A DNA stretch of 64,000 bases from Candidatus Borrarchaeum weybense (GTDB lineage Archaea; Asgardarchaeota; Sifarchaeia; Borrarchaeales; Borrarchaeaceae): the NCBI GenBank assembly GCA_019057385.1, contig JAHQJS010000004.1, positions 1,199,068 through 1,263,067 of the forward strand, given 5' to 3'. Under the pieces are notes generated by a model, which was not told the DNA's origin, searched no databases, and saw nothing but the letters and a program-made list of their open reading frames with translations. Both the position numbers and the translations under genes were made by a program. Position 1 is the stretch's first letter; each line of letters begins with the position of its first letter. Shown here in pieces: positions 54,654 to 63,935 of this stretch.

Positions 54654-55676
54654 TTATCTATACAGATCGTCAAGGTCATCTCGGTTACTTTGAAATCTTT
54701 GTTCATCAAGATCTATTTCAACATTTCTAAATTCTTGAACTTGCATTGTGCTTCTATCTGTCTCGGGAAGCGCTGATTTTGCAACAATGTAAAACTGACA
54801 TAACTTTTCTTTGTGCATGAGAGTTATCCCACTCCACTTTCCATCCTCTGTTCCGAATCGTATCACAGATCCAAGCCCTGCACCTTGTTTTTCCTCTTCA
54901 AAGGACATCTTTGCTTCTGCGAGAGCATCTGATACTTTTTTCCAGTAGTCTTCATTGCTTTTCAAAACGTCTTTAGATTCTTCTTTATCCATCCTTAAAA
55001 TTGCTTCCATTATAAAGCCGTTCAAGGTCTCATTTCTGACTTCTTTCCAAGCTTTTTTATTCCCATAGAACTCTAGCGCATTTAATTGCCCGTTAATGAA
55101 TACGGCAACACCGCACTGTTTTTCTACATCTTCAAAATGAAGAGTATATTTTTCAACACGCTCTTTTTGGTCACTGGCTAATTTATTATAGGAACGTGAT
55201 ACGTTTTGATCTGTCGTTTGTCCAAATACTGCCATTTGTGCTTCAATTCCGCCCCAGATTGAACCTTGTGAATCTACTTCCTCCTTCATGGCGTTAGACA
55301 TGATAGACGGGTTCAGGCGGATCTTTGCTGATTTGAATTTACGGTGTTCTGTTCCTTTTGGTGCAATTTCAGTAGAATTTTCAAGTTCAAATGACCATCT
55401 TCCTGCTTCCACGCATCTTGAAGGAATTGGAATTGGTTTGCCTGTCTGAGTTGGCGGAACAAGCAATGGTTGGTAAATAACTCGATCCTGCTTGCCACCC
55501 GAGATTGTGTGCCCGAAGGGTATCAAAATCGGAATTTTCGATGAATTAACGACTTCCAACTCGCTCACGCTTGCCGATTCTTGTTCACTAATATGGCTTG
55601 CGTTTTGTAATTCGGCTTCCTTTATAGTCATGAACTCTGCTTCATCGCCTTCTAAAATAAGCGGGATTATAGTCAT
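54654..55676 (-). CDS. ARPP-1 / DUF6569 family protein
   Basis: The first 170 residues match the ARPP-1 domain: PLILEGDEAEFMTIKEAE, the SVSELEVVNSSKIPILIP strand, GGKQDRVIYQPLLVPP and CVEAGRW. The middle has VEKQCGVAVFINGQLNALEFYG, a conserved late motif, and the C-terminal 100 residues are a charged helix-rich extension. The molecular function of ARPP-1 is not known to me. It lies 94 nt after a wHTH gene on the same strand, so they likely form an operon with the operator described below. Confidence 0.8.
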   Translation of the reverse strand: MTIIPLILEGDEAEFMTIKEAELQNASHISEQESASVSELEVVNSSKIPILIPFGHTISGGKQDRVIYQPLLVPPTQTGKPIPIPSRCVEAGRWSFELENSTEIAPKGTEHRKFKSAKIRLNPSIMSNAMKEEVDSQGSIWGGIEAQMAVFGQTTDQNVSRSYNKLASDQKERVEKYTLHFEDVEKQCGVAVFINGQLNALEFYGNKKAWKEVRNETLNGFIMEAILRMDKEESKDVLKSNEDYWKKVSDALAEAKMSFEEEKQGAGLGSVIRFGTEDGKWSGITLMHKEKLCQFYIVAKSALPETDRSTMQVQEFRNVEIDLDEQRFQSNRDDLDDLYR

Positions 55677-55769
55677 GTTCTTGTAGCTTTGTAAATTTCC
55701 AAATCTTATTATTTTGTTTATATCTCCTTCAAAGATATTTTTTAAATAATCTAAATGCTTCAGTCCTAT

Positions 55770-56198
55770 TCAATCCTCCTTTTTGGGTTTTTTGAGTTTA
55801 GTTTCCTCAAGGGGTTCAATGTTATCGTTCAAGATTTCTAATGCACGATTACCGTTAGTGGTTAGTGCAAAACCAAATTCAAGGTCTTTACTTCCATTTT
55901 TATATTCCTTAATATTTCGCCAACCTCTATATTTCGGACTAGCTAATTCTTCAAATTCTACGTGCTCTCTATGTTGTGTTATCAATTTCTGGGTTTTTAA
56001 TCTCTTCAACTTATTTGAAATGGTTGATTTTGGAACAGGCGTAGGAGGCGTGTCATCATCACTCTCTGATAGTAAATATTGTAGCTCATTTATTCCTTTA
56101 GGCTCAGAAAGAGATGTGATGATTTTTTGCTCACGAAGTGCTTCAAGCAATTGTTTTGGTGATAGTTTCTTCTTTTCTTTCTCATTTTCTTTACCCAT
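55770..56198 (-). CDS. winged-helix DNA-binding protein
   Basis: The 142-residue, highly charged protein has a winged-helix core (KGINELQYLLSE, then VPKSTISNKLKRLKTQKLI, then QHREHVEFEEL). A two-strand C-terminal part follows (FGFALTTNGNRALEIL). PKSTISNKLKRL is the likely recognition helix. Lysine-rich tails flank it. It is the upstream gene of the ARPP-1 operon and sits beside a perfect inverted repeat, which suggests autoregulation. Family unknown beyond ArsR/MarR-like winged helices. Confidence 0.65.
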   Translation of the reverse strand: MGKENEKEKKKLSPKQLLEALREQKIITSLSEPKGINELQYLLSESDDDTPPTPVPKSTISNKLKRLKTQKLITQHREHVEFEELASPKYRGWRNIKEYKNGSKDLEFGFALTTNGNRALEILNDNIEPLEETKLKKPKKED

Positions 56199-56219
56199 TA
56201 AATCACCCTTTTGGGACTA

Positions 56220-56242
56220 ATAGTTCTATTTTTTCGAACTAT
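56220..56242 (-). promoter_or_regulatory. inverted-repeat operator near the wHTH promoter
   Basis: ATAGTTC, a 9-nt spacer, then GAACTAT form a perfect 7-bp inverted repeat 22 nt before the wHTH ATG. On the minus strand a TATA-like TTTATAAAC (about 56266-56274) lies upstream, placing the repeat near the expected transcription start, where a repressor could block initiation. Confidence 0.45.
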
Positions 56243-56624
56243 CTATCCCATATAGTGAAATAATAGTTTATAAACCTTTGTACGGATTCGATTAACTTCG
56301 AGTTAATTTCTTGTAGTTAATGCTCCATTCATTAGAAAAGCATTGAAAAAGAGTTCCCGCTTATAAAAAGCATACAAAAGAAGCCAATTAAAGAATATCG
56401 TAAAGAAATACTGACGGTTAATTAAGAAACACTTTTTTAACCATAGTTGTTATCAAAGAGAGAACGATAAATGCATTTTTGCTTTTGTGGACATTTTTCC
56501 ATTTAGATATACCATAATGAACGATTATTAAGCCACAATATTTATATTATAAATCTATCTATGAAATAGTGTAAATATTTCCGTTTACGGATATTGTTCA
56601 ATATGATTTGAGAAGGAGATGAAC
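56243..56624. other. divergent intergenic region
   Basis: This AT-rich region separates the wHTH operon (leftward) from a hypothetical gene (rightward). CCGTTTACGGAT (56580-56591) lies close before the rightward gene and echoes GTTTACGG near 29270. Otherwise nothing is evident. Confidence 0.35.
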
Positions 56625-57395
56625 ATGAAATTCTCCGAAACTTTAACGGATAAGGATGCCAGAATAGTTATCGGAGAGCTTACACTAAGAGAACTAGAGC
56701 AACTTTATTCCCAAAGGGAATGGAAACAGACCCTAAGCCCTAAAATCGTGACCACAATTCTTAAAGAAATTCTCAAAGAGGCGACTCTTGAAGATATTGA
56801 AATAAGAGAAGAAACTGAAAATAATGAACGGTATGCAAAACTGCTGCAATTTTTTGGAGATATTTTAAAGGACTATGTATGTATCAACGGTAGCAGTATT
56901 TCTCCGATGTTAACAAAGGAAGAATGTGATGCTGAGGTAGAACACCTAAATCAAGTTGCTAGAGCACATCATCTGTCTTTTCAACTCGCTTACGGGATGA
57001 AACATAAAATAGGAGAATGTATAAACAAAGAACTTGGTGTAATTGACGAAACCTACAGTAAATCGTGCAAAGCAAGGGAACAGGTAGAATGTATAGATTT
57101 TGACATTATTGTGAAAGAAATTAAGCCAAAATTACATGAAAACGTCCTAAAATTAGTAGAAAGATATCATCCGATTCTCCTTGAAGAAAAACAGAGTTTA
57201 ATCGAAAATACTACTGATGAACAGCTTGACAGAATTTTAGAACTTTATGTTAAAAATGCAAAAAATTCTATCGAATATGGATATCTCAAGCATGATCCTC
57301 AGAAGATCAAAGACTACATTTATAATGCTGTCTTAGAAAGTATAGAATGGTGGTTAAAAAACGTTTTTGAAGACCAACTTATAGATTTCATTTAG
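56625..57395 (+). CDS. hypothetical protein
   Basis: I do not recognise this protein of about 256 residues. It is helical and acidic throughout, with two cysteine-containing spots (DYVCINGS and EECDAEVEHL) and a His-rich AHHLSFQLAYGMKHK segment. It has no signal peptide and no membrane segment. Start ATG 56625 has AAGGAG 6 nt upstream, better than ATG 56619. It stands alone between two intergenic gaps. The YARAHH-like region might bind metal, which is a guess. Confidence 0.55.
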   Translation: MKFSETLTDKDARIVIGELTLRELEQLYSQREWKQTLSPKIVTTILKEILKEATLEDIEIREETENNERYAKLLQFFGDILKDYVCINGSSISPMLTKEECDAEVEHLNQVARAHHLSFQLAYGMKHKIGECINKELGVIDETYSKSCKAREQVECIDFDIIVKEIKPKLHENVLKLVERYHPILLEEKQSLIENTTDEQLDRILELYVKNAKNSIEYGYLKHDPQKIKDYIYNAVLESIEWWLKNVFEDQLIDFI

Positions 57396-57823
57396 ATAAT
57401 CCCCTTTTTCATTGATAAGGGACGAGTTTAATCCACGGAATTTCCTGTAATAGAAAACCTCCTCTTTTTAGGTATTTAATTGTATATTAGGGAAGTAATA
57501 GGGAAGTAATAAAACCATCCAGTAGAAGTTCCACCAATTTTTGGCGCCATAAATATTTCTCTTAGAGTGAAAGCATATACTCCACGGTTTTGTGGTATAC
57601 GTCAGTTTTGAAGCAGAAGTTTAGGTAACTCTTACATTTGTATCGATCAGCTTAGATACATATCGAAAATTTTAAATATGACATTGTCATTATCATACCC
57701 AAGTTCATCAATAGTTTTCCTGAATCGAATTGATGAACAAATCTTTAACGGGGGCGTGTGATCCTCTTATGATATGAAATTAACAGAAAATTACATAGAG
57801 GTATTAAAGCAGGTGTAAACGAA
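57396..57823. other. intergenic region upstream of acr3
   Basis: This 428-nt non-coding region contains an 11-bp tandem repeat AGGGAAGTAAT (57489-57499 and 57500-57510). A BRE/TATA-like CGAAAATTTTAAATATG near 57664-57680 is a plausible acr3 promoter. No open frame is seen. Confidence 0.4.
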
Positions 57824-58933
57824 ATGAATACACAACAAATACAAGGTCAAGTTGAAGTAAAGGAAGAAATGGGTCGATCAATTAATTATTTTGAAAGATA
57901 TCTTACCGTCTGGGTAGGTCTTTGCATTGTTGCTGGCATTGTGCTTTCTCAAATAATTCCAGCGATAAGTACAACCATTGATTCGTGGCAATTTGCTAGT
58001 ATTAATATTCCGATTGGCATTTGCCTGTTCTTAATGATGTATCCTGCAATGCTCAATCTCCAAACTTCAGAGATTAAAAAACTAGGTAAAAATCCCAAAC
58101 CGATAATTCTAACTCTGATTTCAAATTGGATTATTGCCCCTTTCGTTGGATTTCTAATGGCAAGGATATTTCTCGCTGGATTTGAGCAATTAATAGTAGC
58201 TGTAATCTTACTAGCGAGTTCACCTTGTACTGCTATGGTCTTAGTTTGGGGCTGGATGTGTGAGGGAAACCAAGAACAAAACGTGGTCAATACTAGCCTA
58301 AATACGGTCACTATAATGATCCTATTTGTTCCAATAGTTGCGCTTCTCACAGGAATCCAAAACATCCCAATTAATTACTTGCTACTTATTCTGTCAGTGG
58401 TCTTGTTTATTGGATTACCTATGAGTCTGGGAATCATTAGCAAAAGAGCAATTGTTTCCTTAAAGGGATTAGAGTGGTTCGATAATATTTACCGCCCTTT
58501 TGTTGGAAAAGTATCTATTGTTGCACTATTAACTACTTTGGTGGTGCTGTTTTCTTTAAATGGAAATGTATTGCTGCTTAATCCTGACCTTCTGGTCTTA
58601 GTGTCAATACCTTTGCTGCTAGGCTTTGCTATAGTCGTTGGTTTCAATACTTTGATTACGAAAATATTCAGTCTTAATTACAGGGAAGCAATTATCACGG
58701 TAATTATTGGATCTTCAAGTCACTTTGAAATTGCGATTGCTACGGCTGTTACAATGTATGGTGTCGGTTCACTTGCCGCCTTAGGAACTACAATGGGATT
58801 ATTCTGGGAAGTTCCCATTATGCTCGGTTTAGTTTATTTAGGAAAATATCTTGGCAAAAGAGGGTTCTGGAAATGGCCGGAATCAGCATTAGATGCATGT
58901 GAAATTGTTGATGATCCCTCTGTTACATTATAG
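57824..58933 (+). CDS. acr3: arsenite efflux permease Acr3
   Basis: The 369-residue membrane protein has about 10 segments. It carries the Acr3 signatures MMYPAMLNLQ, SNWIIAPFVGFLMA, LASSPCTAMVLVWG with the conserved transport cysteine, and SSSHFEIAIATAV. Acr3 expels As(III) and sometimes Sb(III). It is 118 nt before an ArsR-type regulator on the same strand, a classical ars arrangement in which ArsR could control both. It has about 36 extra residues at its N-terminus, up to ERYLTVWVGLCI. Confidence 0.94.
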   Translation: MNTQQIQGQVEVKEEMGRSINYFERYLTVWVGLCIVAGIVLSQIIPAISTTIDSWQFASINIPIGICLFLMMYPAMLNLQTSEIKKLGKNPKPIILTLISNWIIAPFVGFLMARIFLAGFEQLIVAVILLASSPCTAMVLVWGWMCEGNQEQNVVNTSLNTVTIMILFVPIVALLTGIQNIPINYLLLILSVVLFIGLPMSLGIISKRAIVSLKGLEWFDNIYRPFVGKVSIVALLTTLVVLFSLNGNVLLLNPDLLVLVSIPLLLGFAIVVGFNTLITKIFSLNYREAIITVIIGSSSHFEIAIATAVTMYGVGSLAALGTTMGLFWEVPIMLGLVYLGKYLGKRGFWKWPESALDACEIVDDPSVTL

Positions 58934-59051
58934 GTTCGACAATTCCCTAACTTCATCCCTTTTTTATTTTATCTACTTTAATAGAAAAATGAACGATTAT
59001 ATCTTGAAGCAAATAAAGTTTATACATCTCAAATGAAAGAAGTGAGTTAAC

Positions 59052-59465
59052 ATGCCGATAGAAAGTGAAAGATTAGAAAGACTTATTGACTCGGGAGAAT
59101 GCCCTTCAAAAAGTTCCGAAGTTTATGCAAAAGAGCTGAAAGCGTTAAATGATCAATTAGATAAAGAGGTTCCCGAAAAACTACTCCAATTGTTTAATGC
59201 ATTATCGGATCATAAAAGATGGAAAATTGTTAAACTGTTACTCAATCGCAAATTGTGCGTCTGTGAGTTTACTGAGGTGCTAGAGGTGACACAATCGACT
59301 GTGAGCCATCATCTGAGTATTTTAGAGAGCGCAGGACTAATAAGAGGCTTTAAGAAAGGAAAATGGACGTTTTATGAGGTAAAAAAACCAGATCACGTTG
59401 CCAAACTTTTTAAATTTGCTGAAGAATTAGTTAATTCCAAGGTTAGTGTTCTACCAGCCATTTAG
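59052..59465 (+). CDS. arsR: ArsR-family transcriptional regulator
   Basis: The 137-residue winged-helix repressor has a core of LFNALSDHKRWKIVKLLLNR. The metal-site motif is LCVCEF (the CxC of ArsR), with the recognition helix VTQSTVSHHLSILESAGLI and the wing FKKGKWTFYEV. Cys residues fit As(III) sensing. Linked with acr3. The gene converges on the Imm-5-like gene with only 5 nt between stops. A second cysteine (GECPSKSSEV) near the N-terminus may complete the site. Confidence 0.92.
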   Translation: MPIESERLERLIDSGECPSKSSEVYAKELKALNDQLDKEVPEKLLQLFNALSDHKRWKIVKLLLNRKLCVCEFTEVLEVTQSTVSHHLSILESAGLIRGFKKGKWTFYEVKKPDHVAKLFKFAEELVNSKVSVLPAI

Positions 59466-59470
59466 GAAAT

Positions 59471-60055
59471 TTATCTTTGATGATTGACTTTTTGTAACTC
59501 CTGTTCTTTCTTTTGTCTTAAAAGTGCCTCCTTGTTTGGAACATCATCTTTTAATAGAAAGGATGCCCACGTTGTATCTACTTTGTCAATATTTGCTTCC
59601 CAGTATAGTAAACGGTCATACAACCAATTACATTCTTTAGCAATCACATCATCAGCGTCTTTTTGTTCAGCAGCATATACAAATGCAGTAATCGTGTACA
59701 TAACAAAACCCATGGCGTGCGTTTCAATATGGACAGTTCCAACAACGTGTCCCATAGCGCGAGCAGCAGCACAAGCAGCGGGATCTTCTTCGGCGACTGC
59801 GGTTGCGGCATTGTGTGTAGCATGGGCAGCCTTTTTGGCCACTGGCATTTTTATCTTTCCACGCGCCCATGCTTTTGCTGCTTCAACAGCTTCTCGTGGT
59901 CGCTCATCTTGGGGATACTTCTCTTCAAAAATCGGAAGTATGCGCTCGGCACATTCAATACTCCATACTACCAACGTCCTATGCTTTTGCTTTTCAATCA
60001 GTTCCCTAATTGGCCGTAAGCAGGCGCTTTCTCTTGTAACCAAAAGTTTTTTCAT
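59471..60055 (-). CDS. Imm-5-like putative immunity protein
   Basis: The 194-residue alpha-helical protein resembles the Imm-5 family: HRTLVVWSIECAERILPIFEE, then DERPREAVEAAKAWARGKI, alanine-rich KKAAHATHNAATAVAE and ARAMGHVVGTVHIETHAMG. The conserved cysteine and histidines are in place. Imm-5 was predicted as a polymorphic-toxin immunity protein, but homologues are widespread without a toxin and the true role is unclear. Here no toxin gene is adjacent. The large opposite-strand frame over the same region is a shadow. Confidence 0.75.
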   Translation of the reverse strand: MKKLLVTRESACLRPIRELIEKQKHRTLVVWSIECAERILPIFEEKYPQDERPREAVEAAKAWARGKIKMPVAKKAAHATHNAATAVAEEDPAACAAARAMGHVVGTVHIETHAMGFVMYTITAFVYAAEQKDADDVIAKECNWLYDRLLYWEANIDKVDTTWASFLLKDDVPNKEALLRQKKEQELQKVNHQR

Positions 60056-60162
60056 AATTTTTCTCCTTAATTTTTAATTTTCTTTGCTGGGGAATTAGTT
60101 TAACCACTATTTCAATTAGAATTGTAGTAAAAAAAACTGAAGCGAAGAACTTCCAGTTTGAA

Positions 60163-60966
60163 TTAAAAGAAATAATTCTCTTCTGTTCCCAGCATATATT
60201 CGAGGGTTGAATGGTAGACGTCAACAAACTGATCAAAAGCATCTATATTCGGATCCAGAACTGGATTGAGTTCAACTATGACATAATGAGATAAATTGTT
60301 CTTTTCAAATGTTATTAACTTCTTTTGTGCAACATCCAAAATTAGGCGTCCTTCAGGAACTCTAAGTTCTCCTGACTTAATTGCGTCCACGAAAAGGCGA
60401 TATTTGTCACTGTGGAGACCTCCCAGACAAACTTTAGCGTTCTTAACTCCTGAAGTCGTCTTCACGGTAAACGTTTTTTTCACCAAATTCCCCAATAATC
60501 TCTTAGGGATTAAGTGATTGTTTTGTACCTTTGTTAAGACTTCGTCTGCCATTTTTTGGCCTCTTGCTAATTCTATGACTCGAATTTCCTTTGTGATCTT
60601 CTCCTCATCAGCTTTTGCAGTAGGATCAATAACATCAGGGCTTATAATATCAACAAGCGGGGTTGGTTTGTCTGGCCTAAGTTCAGTGCTATCAAAAATC
60701 ACTCCGGAAATTGTCTTAACCTCTGGAATTGGTCGACCACCTACGGACATATTTCCATACATTACTGCAGGTCCTATAAGACAAGACCGAACTAATGTTT
60801 CTCCAGTCTCTTCATTGGTAGATATAAGGTTCCATACTTGTTTCGATGTAGCTAGGATATATCCTTCAAGTTGAAAGGATCCCATTTGACTCTCATAATC
60901 TGGAATATAAAGTTCAAGTATCCAGAAAAGAGTTGGAAATTCGAGGACATCTTGAATTTCAAACAC
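60163..60966 (-). CDS. hypothetical protein
   Basis: The 267-residue protein is unfamiliar to me. It is mixed alpha/beta, with GGRPIPEVKTISGVIFDSTE and the basic centre RLLGNLVKKTFTVKTTSGVK. No cysteine cluster, membrane segment or catalytic motif is evident. It is 107 nt upstream of the Imm-5-like gene on the same strand, so the two may be co-expressed. Length and codon use argue that it is real. Confidence 0.6.
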   Translation of the reverse strand: MFEIQDVLEFPTLFWILELYIPDYESQMGSFQLEGYILATSKQVWNLISTNEETGETLVRSCLIGPAVMYGNMSVGGRPIPEVKTISGVIFDSTELRPDKPTPLVDIISPDVIDPTAKADEEKITKEIRVIELARGQKMADEVLTKVQNNHLIPKRLLGNLVKKTFTVKTTSGVKNAKVCLGGLHSDKYRLFVDAIKSGELRVPEGRLILDVAQKKLITFEKNNLSHYVIVELNPVLDPNIDAFDQFVDVYHSTLEYMLGTEENYFF

Positions 60967-61288
60967 ACCCCAGTAGCGCTCTAAATTGACGATAATTTCA
61001 GAAACTTTCTTTAAAATACATATAATTTGCTATCTGTATAACAATATTATACATTTGGAAAGTTTATCTCTCATATTTTTTTTATGAAATCATGAATTTA
61101 AAGTTTCTCAGAGATTTATACACAATTCTATTTCTATATGATATTGAGGTCTTCTATCTTTATTTTGTACATGGATACAGAAACGAAAAAATTAAAGGAC
61201 ATTAGATCAATATATGAACAATGCGCAAAGATATCTTCCTCTAATAAGGGGAAATAAAAAATAGGGGTAAGTAGTTAAAGATAGTCTT
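60967..61288. other. intergenic region
   Basis: This 322-nt AT-rich region lies between two leftward genes. It should hold the promoter of the hypothetical gene at its left. I see no further feature. Confidence 0.4.
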
Positions 61289-62605
61289 CTATTTTTGTCT
61301 TTTCTTACGCAGAATCATCGTTACTAGCGTAATAAGGGGGATAAGTCCAAGAAGCAAAGTTCCAAAACAGAATCCTGTACCGCCATCTCCAGCATCTCCA
61401 GTACCACCGCCTTCACCAGGGGACGTATCAATTGAAGATTCACCGCTTACTATTTCAGCATTTGACCAGTCGTACGCAAAAACATCGACGAAAAATCCTG
61501 CTACGCTTGTGTCAAAAATAATGACGCCTGCCTCTCTATTTTCATTCGCCGCTTCGTAGGACCAATTGATGCTTGAGATCAAAACAATTGAGTTATCTAC
61601 GATAACGCCTTTGTTGTGACAATATTCAAAAACACTGCTAGAATATGCCACTTCGATTCCTTCAGATGCCATATAACTTGCCGAATCTGCCGCACCAGAT
61701 GGTTGTTTATCAATGATTACTTTAACGGTGACGCCACGATCCACAGCAGCTTCGAGTTCATCCAAAAACTCATCTGAGCTGCCATCCCATTCAGTTTTAA
61801 TATAAGCTTGTTGGACATAAATAGTGTCTGTGGCGGACTGCAAAAGCGATTTTATCGCAGAGACATCGTTATCTGGTGAAACGATAGTTTGAATGGTCAT
61901 GCTTCCTGTATATTTCTTTGAACTGAAAGACTTTGAATAACTGCCAGAAGACACACTTTCTGAAAAGGTTTTTTCATGATCAGCATCTTCAAAGTATGGT
62001 GTAGCTATACCCATATCGTTGTTAAAAACTTGTAGAAAGTAGTTGACGACATCACTGTTTTTGATCATCACTCCCCATTCGCGATTACCGTAACTGGGAT
62101 CTTTTGGAACGCTCGTCTTCGCCCAATTCGCACTCTGGACTAGTACAACTTCTTGATCTATGATAATGTACTTCGCATGAGTGAAGTCATACGTATTTGA
62201 AGACTCAAACAAATTTACGTTTGTAGCACCTGCGTCATCTGCCGCTTGTGATAGATAATAGAGTGCGCCTCTTGTATTTGAGGTTTCAAATCCTGATGCA
62301 TGACGGTATGAAACGATCACGTTAATTATAATGGAGGGATTTTCGTTCATTTTATCGACTAGAGCGTTTAGGAGGAATGTATTAGAAATGGCATAAATGC
62401 ATAGGTCAATTTCTTCGTCTGCGCTATCCAACGCATCTATCGTTACGCCGTAAATTGAATCCGGGGATGTATAGCATGTTACCTCCATATTACCAGAATG
62501 CTTTGTGGCAGAAAAGTTAGAAGCTGTAGCTAATTGTGTGAAAATAACTCCAGTGAATAGTAGCGTTAGTGTTAGTGTTGTTACAAATAGATATTTCCTT
62601 CGCAT
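61289..62605 (-). CDS. secreted, membrane-anchored phospholipase D-like protein
   Basis: The 438-residue protein has an N-terminal signal peptide (basic MRRK, then a hydrophobic stretch to about residue 28). Two PLD domains each carry HxKx4D: HAKYIIIDQEVV...SANW and HNKGVIVDNSIV...SINWS. The C-terminus has a Gly-rich spacer (EGGGTGDAGDGGTG), a hydrophobic helix and the basic end RKKRQK, an archaeal sorting-type anchor. The active sites would face outside the cell. It may act on lipid or DNA phosphodiesters. The substrate is unknown. Confidence 0.88.
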   Translation of the reverse strand: MRRKYLFVTTLTLTLLFTGVIFTQLATASNFSATKHSGNMEVTCYTSPDSIYGVTIDALDSADEEIDLCIYAISNTFLLNALVDKMNENPSIIINVIVSYRHASGFETSNTRGALYYLSQAADDAGATNVNLFESSNTYDFTHAKYIIIDQEVVLVQSANWAKTSVPKDPSYGNREWGVMIKNSDVVNYFLQVFNNDMGIATPYFEDADHEKTFSESVSSGSYSKSFSSKKYTGSMTIQTIVSPDNDVSAIKSLLQSATDTIYVQQAYIKTEWDGSSDEFLDELEAAVDRGVTVKVIIDKQPSGAADSASYMASEGIEVAYSSSVFEYCHNKGVIVDNSIVLISSINWSYEAANENREAGVIIFDTSVAGFFVDVFAYDWSNAEIVSGESSIDTSPGEGGGTGDAGDGGTGFCFGTLLLGLIPLITLVTMILRKKRQK

Positions 62606-62895
62606 TAATTTTCACCTTTTTTAAGACTTAAATATTATGTATGAGCTGTGAATATTTAAGTCTGTATCAATTGTTCTGAACGAATTTGCTATAAAAGACT
62701 GATGGAGGCAGAAATGTTAAGGCTAGAATGATAAATGGGTTAGCTAATAATTATCTGATCTTTCAAACGACGCACCTTAAATCAGATAAACGACTGGATT
62801 ATCATTTTCAATTAATTAAAGAAGATAAAGTATTGATCTATTGTTATTGTAATCTAATGCGTGCCTCAAAGGGTTCGCAGTTTTGAAAATGACTC

Positions 62896-63735
62896 TTATG
62901 CAAAATACCGTAGCACAAGAAGGCCTGCCAAAAGAATATACAAACCTGCAATAAAATATCGCAAGTTCGTAGCAGAGACTCTGTGAGAGAATCGTGCGCC
63001 CATTTGTGCACCTATCACTAAACTCGGTGCGATAAACACAAGATATACATAATTTACATGCCCCAGTGACGCATGAGTAAGAAACGCCGCGAAGGCGGTT
63101 ATAGTAACCATAAGGCTTGAGGTTCCCGTGGCTAAATTCACAGGAAGTCCACCAGCAATTAATACAGGGACTTTCAAAACACCGCCTGAAATGCCGAAAA
63201 ACCCAGCAGCGAAACCGGCTAAAAAACTTGCGGGGAGTACGAGAGCTAAATTTACAATATATTCAACATTCTTATCATCGCTATTTATTAGAGTTCTTCT
63301 GACGTAAAAAAAACGGTGGTGTCCAGCCGTAATATGTTGTCCCGCGTCACTATTGATTTCGATTTCACAAGAGCTGTTGGCTTTCAAAACAATGACTGAA
63401 TTGATAAGCAGGAGGAGTGCGAAAAGAATTTCCAAAAAGACCGTCGATATAAGAGTTGTTGTATACGCACCAAGAATTGCGCCTGGAACAGTTACTGATT
63501 CTAAAAGCAGCCCAAGTTTCCAGTCGACCCTCCTCTGTCTAAAATATTCAATAAAAGATGAAATTCCTGTGAACATTACTGCGCTGATACTAATTCCTAC
63601 GGCTTGACGTGCATCAAAACCAAGAAATAGCAGAGTAGGCACCAATAAGATACCTCCACCAATACCAAGCATAGCTGAAATGAAGCCGATTATTAGAGTG
63701 GTTATAACTAATAGCACATAGATAAGTAATCCCAT
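62896..63735 (-). CDS. TauE/SafE family sulfite exporter-like permease
   Basis: The 279-residue membrane protein has about eight segments in two inverted halves. Each half carries the family motif: SAMLGIGGGILLVPTLLFLGF near the N-terminus and GFFGISGGVLKVPVLIAGG in the middle. The family exports sulfite, sulfoacetate or other organosulfonates, or moves unknown anions. A hydrophilic loop of about 25 residues separates the halves. Start ATG 63735. It is divergent from the partial gene at the right edge. Confidence 0.9.
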   Translation of the reverse strand: MGLLIYVLLVITTLIIGFISAMLGIGGGILLVPTLLFLGFDARQAVGISISAVMFTGISSFIEYFRQRRVDWKLGLLLESVTVPGAILGAYTTTLISTVFLEILFALLLLINSVIVLKANSSCEIEINSDAGQHITAGHHRFFYVRRTLINSDDKNVEYIVNLALVLPASFLAGFAAGFFGISGGVLKVPVLIAGGLPVNLATGTSSLMVTITAFAAFLTHASLGHVNYVYLVFIAPSLVIGAQMGARFSHRVSATNLRYFIAGLYILLAGLLVLRYFA

Positions 63736-63812
63736 AATTTATCCCAGATTTTAATCAATACGCTGTAAGTCATAATAATAGTTTTTATAGTTGTGGTATC
63801 TATATGGATTAC

Positions 63813-63905
63813 AATGCGAGGAATACCTCGCATTATGCGGAGAACACGTTCTTGTGCATGAGACCGAACCTGGGAGGTCCCACGCTTTCGACGATGGGGA
63901 CGGAT
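63813..63905. other. structured palindromic segment D
   Basis: This short GC-richer stretch contains the perfect hairpin AATGCGAGG-AATA-CCTCGCATT (63813-63834), AGAAC/GTTCT just after it and GTCCC/GGGAC (63877-63901). It lies between divergent genes and could be an operator, a leader RNA of the right-edge gene or the remnant of an element like A-C. Confidence 0.4.
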
Positions 63906-63935
63906 GACAGGCAAAAGGAAGAAAAAGGTGAAAAA

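Noticed and set aside
56516-59000. Shared 13-mer AATGAACGATTAT at 56516-56528 and 58988-59000, upstream of two genes
   Set aside because: A single exact 13-mer match between AT-rich intergenic regions in a 64-kb window is expected by chance.
59484-60077. Plus-strand frame of 197 codons
   Set aside because: It is the opposite-strand shadow of the Imm-5-like gene, whose alanine-rich codons keep the complement open.
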